Source: Segatella copri (lineage in GTDB: Bacteria; Bacteroidota; Bacteroidia; Bacteroidales; Bacteroidaceae). From it: 47,007 nt of DNA. Made by a program: the position numbers and the translations under genes. The notes below the pieces were generated by a model. That model had not been told where the DNA came from, did not search any database, and was given only the letters and a program-made list of their open reading frames with translations. The stretch covers positions 1 to 47,007 of the forward strand of contig NZ_NMPZ01000028.1 in NCBI RefSeq assembly GCF_002224675.1, read 5' to 3'. This document shows, piece by piece, positions 43,716-47,007 of this stretch (positions within the stretch are counted from its first letter, which is position 1; each line of letters opens with the position of its first letter).

Positions 43716-44729
43716 TTACTTGCCGCAAGCAGCACCATCGTATGCCCACTTATAGAAAGAGGCACCGTGTACGAAACCTGCACCGAAGGCTGTGAAGATG
43801 ATGTTGTCACCCTTCTTCAACTGGCTTTCAGCATCCCAGAGTGCCAATGGAATTGTAGCAGCACTGGTATTTCCGTAACGTTCGATGTTTACTACCACCT
43901 TGTCAAGTGGAATTCCTGCACGCTTGGTCACTGCCTCGATGATTCGGAGGTTCGCCTCGTGAGGAATCACCCAGTTCACATCATCAGCCTTCAGATTGTT
44001 CATCTCCAGGATCTTCATCACGTCGTTGCTCATATCGGTTACTGCGTAACGGAATACGGTACGACCTTCCTGATAAAGATAATGCAGACGATGATCTACG
44101 GTGAAGTGTGAAGGAGGGCAAACAGAACCACCAGCCTTCATGTGGAGGAAAGGCAAGCCTTGTCCATCGGTACGAAGGTATGAGTTCTGAACACCTACAT
44201 TCTCTTCTTCTGTAGCCTCTACAAGAACTGCGCCGGCACCGTCGCCGAAGAGCACACAGGTAGCACGGTCGGTATAGTCAACCAGTGAAGACATCTTGTC
44301 TGCACCGATGACGATGATCTTCTTGTATCTTCCACTCTGGATCATGCTTGCCGCAACATCGAGAGTGTAGAGGAATCCACAGCAAGCTGCAGAGAAGTCG
44401 AATGCGAAAGCGTTCTTCAATCCGAGCTTACCGAGGACGATAGATGCTGTAGAAGGGAACTTGTAGTCAGGTGTTGTGGTTGTCACAATCAAGGCATCGA
44501 TTGTGTCTGGATCCACGCCAGTCTTCTGAATCAACTGCTTAGCAGCTTTACGTGCCAAGTAGCTGGTTCCGAGACCTTCCTCTGTAAGGATGTGGCGCTC
44601 TTTGATACCCACACGGGTGGTAATCCACTCGTCAGTAGTATCAACCATGCGAGACAACTCCTCGTTGTTGAGGATGTAGTCAGGCACGTATCCACCCACA
44701 CCTGTAATTACAGCATTGATTTTACCCAT
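43716..44729 (-). CDS. fabH: Beta-ketoacyl-ACP synthase III
   Basis: This 337-residue enzyme starts fatty-acid synthesis by condensing an acyl-CoA with malonyl-ACP. The triad is complete: Cys116 in FDFSAACCGFLYTLD, His257 in VIPHEANLRIIEA and Asn287 in ERYGNTSAATIPLAL. TTRVGIKERH at the N-terminus and GDGAGAVLVE are family hallmarks. Its ATG overlaps the rpmF stop by one base, giving the widespread yceD-rpmF-fabH order that couples ribosome and lipid synthesis. The last residues (YDGAACGK) extend slightly beyond the E. coli enzyme. Confidence 0.96.
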   Translation of the reverse strand: MGKINAVITGVGGYVPDYILNNEELSRMVDTTDEWITTRVGIKERHILTEEGLGTSYLARKAAKQLIQKTGVDPDTIDALIVTTTTPDYKFPSTASIVLGKLGLKNAFAFDFSAACCGFLYTLDVAASMIQSGRYKKIIVIGADKMSSLVDYTDRATCVLFGDGAGAVLVEATEEENVGVQNSYLRTDGQGLPFLHMKAGGSVCPPSHFTVDHRLHYLYQEGRTVFRYAVTDMSNDVMKILEMNNLKADDVNWVIPHEANLRIIEAVTKRAGIPLDKVVVNIERYGNTSAATIPLALWDAESQLKKGDNIIFTAFGAGFVHGASFYKWAYDGAACGK

Positions 44730-44914
44730 TATTCAGCTGCTTCCTTAACGATAGCTACCTTGCCTCTATAGTATCCGCAAGTTGGGCAAACAGTGTGGTA
44801 AACATAATATGCACCACAGTTAGGGCAAACTGCCAATGTAGGAGCTACTGCCTTATCATGAGTTCTTCTCTTAAGTGTACGTGTCTTTGACTGTCTTCTT
44901 TTAGGATGTGCCAT
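44729..44914 (-). CDS. rpmF: 50S ribosomal protein L32
   Basis: This is a 61-residue basic ribosomal protein. The N-terminus MAHPKRRQSKTRTLKRRTHD is typical of L32. A four-cysteine zinc site is intact (CPNCGAYYVYHTVCPTCGYY), so this is the zinc-binding form rather than a zinc-independent paralogue. It sits between yceD (29 bases upstream) and fabH (1-base overlap). Confidence 0.97.
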   Translation of the reverse strand: MAHPKRRQSKTRTLKRRTHDKAVAPTLAVCPNCGAYYVYHTVCPTCGYYRGKVAIVKEAAE

Positions 44915-44943
44915 AATTTTTTAAATGTTTTAATTTTTGAATT

Positions 44944-45462
44944 TTACTTTTTTAATTTTAAAAGAGCTGCCCATCGTGGATCTACAGATTCTTCGTCTTC
45001 CTCACCGCTTCGGGCGGCAGAATGCTGTTGGAGCATTTCAATCATAGCAGGATTGCATTTTCCAGGTGCATGCACATGCTTGATGGGAATGTTAAGATCT
45101 ATAAATTCATAGATGAACCACGAGATATCGAGCATTCCTTCGTTCTCGGCCACAATCACGAGGTCATCTTCTTCTGAGTAGTCGTCTCCGAACTTGACCA
45201 TGAGTCTGTCATCGGTCTCAATGGACTGGTCCATATCATCCAGACAGATGTCACATGGTATGTGTACCACTCCCTCTGTGTGAAAATTGAGCTCGAAGAA
45301 GTCGTCCGTCCTGTTAATGGACAGACTACTCTGCAACTCGCCTCTCTGAATATCAGGAGCGTCTATTGCCTGAAAGTATTCATCATCTAGCTTAAACTCC
45401 AAGTTTGTTACCCCTTGAGGCAAAGCTTTCAAATCAATCTTAAAAGACTCTATATTACACAT
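44944..45462 (-). CDS. DUF177/YceD-family protein
   Basis: This 172-residue protein is the usual upstream partner of rpmF, implicated in 23S rRNA maturation in other bacteria and plants. The conserved core is VHIPCDICLDDMDQSIETDD, with the paired CDIC cysteines (around residues 75-78), followed by an acidic strand and DISWFIYEFIDLNIPIKHVH, then the CNPAMIEML motif. The C-terminus DPRWAALLKLKK is strongly conserved in the Bacteroidota form. First gene of the yceD-rpmF-fabH unit, with a perfect -7 element 33 bases upstream of the ATG. Confidence 0.9.
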   Translation of the reverse strand: MCNIESFKIDLKALPQGVTNLEFKLDDEYFQAIDAPDIQRGELQSSLSINRTDDFFELNFHTEGVVHIPCDICLDDMDQSIETDDRLMVKFGDDYSEEDDLVIVAENEGMLDISWFIYEFIDLNIPIKHVHAPGKCNPAMIEMLQQHSAARSGEEDEESVDPRWAALLKLKK

Positions 45463-45494
45463 AATTCAATATATACCATATTGGTTTCGGGCTG

Positions 45495-45502
45495 CAAAGT
45501 TA
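45495..45502 (-). promoter_or_regulatory. -7 element (TAACTTTG) of yceD-rpmF-fabH
   Basis: This is a perfect TAnnTTTG on the minus strand, 33 bases before the yceD ATG. The AT-rich sequence further upstream (about 45503-45545) is UP-element-like, but no exact -33 TTTG is at the standard distance. The rest of 45503-45608 shows nothing else. Confidence 0.65.
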
Positions 45503-45608
45503 CAAATAATTTTTGAGATAAAATAATTTTTTATGTAAAAATCACTAAAATCTCTCATTATTAACTGATTATTCTCGGATAATTTGCCGTTTTCTGGTTT
45601 TTTCAGGC

Positions 45609-46778
45609 TCAGGATTCCATCTTGAGTTCGATTCTGAAGGTTGTACCCTTGCCTGGTTCACTGCTTTTTATCCATATCTTGCCATGATGGTATTCTTCTA
45701 CGATTCGCTTCGCCAGCGACAGTCCCAATCCCCAGCCACGCTGCTTTGTGGTAAAACCGGGACGGAATACGTGCTTCATATCCTTCTTCCTGATTCCCTT
45801 ACCTGTATCTTCTACTTCAATGATGGCACGATGAGAAGCTTCCATCAAACGGAGGGTAATCCGTCCGCCTTCTGCTCCCATCGCATCAACGGCATTCTTG
45901 CAGAGGTTTTCGATCACCCATTCAAAGAGGGAAGCATTCATCCTGACGATGACTTCATGTGAAGGCATTTCCTTCACCAGCTGCACCTTCCGGGAGGTTC
46001 GACGGTCCATATACGCTATGACATGATCCAGCACCTCGTTCAGACTGGCTGGTACCGGCTCCGGCAGCGAACCAATCTTGGAGAATCGGTCGGCTATCAA
46101 CTGGAGCCGCTTGACATCCTGGTTCATCTCGGGAATCAGTTCATCATCGGGATAATTCATACGGAGGATTTCAATCCATGCCATCAGACTGGAGATAGGG
46201 GTACCCAACTGGTGAGCAGTTTCCTTCGACAGTCCCACCCATACCTTATTCTGTTCCGCCTTTTTGGAAATAAGCAAAGCAAAGATGGCGATGACCACAA
46301 AGAGCAGCACTACCCCTAATTGTATATAGGGATAAACAGAAAGCCTGCGTATCATCACCGATTCATCATAGCAAACCTGCAGATAGTCATGGGCAGAGTC
46401 ATCGAGTTCTATCTTGATATTTTTGCCCTGAGCCAGCAGTCGCTGTCCGATAAGAGAAGCCTGACGCAAGGAATCCTGTTCATCCTTTCCCTCGATCTCC
46501 ACATTTCTGAAGGTTTGCGCCCGATTCTGGTCATCGAGCACGATGACAGGGATACTATGATTTTCATTAATCACCTTGAGCACCAGACTCAGATCCGTAT
46601 TTTCATCAGCCTTATTGAGAGTGCGCATAGCTTCCGCCCACACCTCCATCCTATTCCGTTCCTCCAGTGCCAGATCCCGCACCAGGAAATGAGACACGAG
46701 CAAAGAGGCGACAGCAATCAAAACCGCTGCTATCACCCAGTAAATCTTCACCTGTCGTATCCTATCTGTCCAATTCAT
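45609..46778 (-). CDS. Membrane sensor histidine kinase
   Basis: This 389-residue kinase has transmembrane helices at about 11-33 and 150-170 enclosing a periplasmic sensor of about 115 residues (ending near HDYLQVCYDESVMIRRL). The HisKA-type phospho-acceptor is His189 in SKETAHQLGTPISSLMAW. The ATPase part has the N-box NLCKNAVDAMG, G1 VEDTGKGI and G2 GWGLGLSLAKRIVEEYHHGK. No HAMP domain and no response regulator are beside it in the window, so the partner is unknown. The start at 46778 (MNWTDRIR) is used; a TTG at 46793 lies inside the terminator U-run and is unlikely. The AUG directly follows a -7 element, suggesting a leaderless mRNA. Confidence 0.9.
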   Translation of the reverse strand: MNWTDRIRQVKIYWVIAAVLIAVASLLVSHFLVRDLALEERNRMEVWAEAMRTLNKADENTDLSLVLKVINENHSIPVIVLDDQNRAQTFRNVEIEGKDEQDSLRQASLIGQRLLAQGKNIKIELDDSAHDYLQVCYDESVMIRRLSVYPYIQLGVVLLFVVIAIFALLISKKAEQNKVWVGLSKETAHQLGTPISSLMAWIEILRMNYPDDELIPEMNQDVKRLQLIADRFSKIGSLPEPVPASLNEVLDHVIAYMDRRTSRKVQLVKEMPSHEVIVRMNASLFEWVIENLCKNAVDAMGAEGGRITLRLMEASHRAIIEVEDTGKGIRKKDMKHVFRPGFTTKQRGWGLGLSLAKRIVEEYHHGKIWIKSSEPGKGTTFRIELKMES

Positions 46779-46782
46779 GCTG

Positions 46783-46790
46783 CAAAAATA
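46783..46790 (-). promoter_or_regulatory. -7 element (TATTTTTG) abutting the kinase start codon
   Basis: This is a perfect TAnnTTTG on the minus strand whose 3' end is 4 bases before the ATG at 46778-46776. Transcription would begin at or within a base or two of the start codon. It overlaps the U-run of the rRNA terminator and has no clear -33 TTTG. Confidence 0.45.
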
Positions 46791-46791
46791 C

Positions 46792-46826
46792 AAAAAAGCC
46801 TCAGAAATCTTTCGAAATCTGAGGCT
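46792..46826 (-). terminator. rRNA operon terminator
   Basis: AGCCTCAGA (46797-46805) pairs with TCTGAGGCT (46818-46826) around a loop containing the self-complementary TTTCGAAA. A U-run of six follows on the minus strand (46797-46792). It lies 10 bases past the 5S rRNA. Confidence 0.85.
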
Positions 46827-46836
46827 CTTGATAAAA

Positions 46837-46949
<113 letters not shown>

Positions 46950-47007
46950 AATGGGTTATGACGTAATTGCACACAAGCAAAACAAGATAATGAACTGTAT
47001 ATACAGT

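Noticed and set aside
46950..47007. 3' end of 23S rRNA at the right edge
   Set aside because: The sequence is AT-rich spacer and I recognise no 23S helix sequence, so only the 5S is annotated.

Overview
The window looks like a chromosomal segment of a Bacteroidota gut or oral commensal, most likely Prevotella/Segatella (copri-like). The reasons are a SusC/SusD pair, promoters with the Bacteroidota -7 element TAnnTTTG rather than sigma-70 boxes, a guaB-surA-surA-ostA-mutL gene string, a 2-oxoacid:ferredoxin oxidoreductase, and a 5S rRNA and tRNA style typical of the phylum. The genus is inferred from protein flavour, not from a search.

Left part (1-12.2 kb), accessory and partly eroded. A minus-strand chimeric ORF (101-610) joins the first ~26 codons of an AbiF/Abi_2-like gene, with an abiF-type stem-loop upstream, in frame to the C-terminal third of a dGTPase. 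A plus-strand operon (1043-8304) follows: a periplasmic PBP-fold protein, a SusC-type TonB transporter, a SusD lipoprotein and an M28 metallopeptidase, which together look like a peptide capture and digestion system. Then come a decapitated AAA/DUF4143 ATPase (8476-9186), a GNAT acetyltransferase, a leftover esterase C-terminus directly behind the stop codon of a GH20 beta-N-acetylhexosaminidase, and that enzyme itself.

Middle (12.2-36.5 kb), core metabolism and information processing, all on the minus strand. A five-gene 2-oxoacid:ferredoxin oxidoreductase operon includes a 59-residue TPR protein. It is followed by MATE transporter-trpS, asnS, an RsuA/RluB-type pseudouridine synthase with a long Gly/Arg/Gln-rich N-terminus, purB, three tandem tRNA-Val(UAC) genes and an OmpA-like barrel without an OmpA domain. 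Next are guaB-surA-surA-ostA-mutL (GMP synthesis coupled to envelope chaperones, LPS transport and mismatch repair), recQ, clpX and clpP. ClpP carries Asn where the catalytic Asp normally sits.

Right part (36.5-47 kb): trigger factor; lptB divergent from mlaE-mlaF (lipid traffic between inner and outer membranes); a ~246-bp near-perfect palindromic repeat between convergent genes; a small lipoprotein; the GTPases der and era; fabH-rpmF-yceD; a sensor histidine kinase that may be leaderless; and the 5S rRNA at the end of an rRNA operon that continues out of the window.

The observations most worth following are the abiF::dgt chimera with its leader RNA, the ClpP Asp-to-Asn change together with a clpP promoter lying inside the loop of the tig terminator, the PBP-SusCD-M28 operon, and the large palindromic element.
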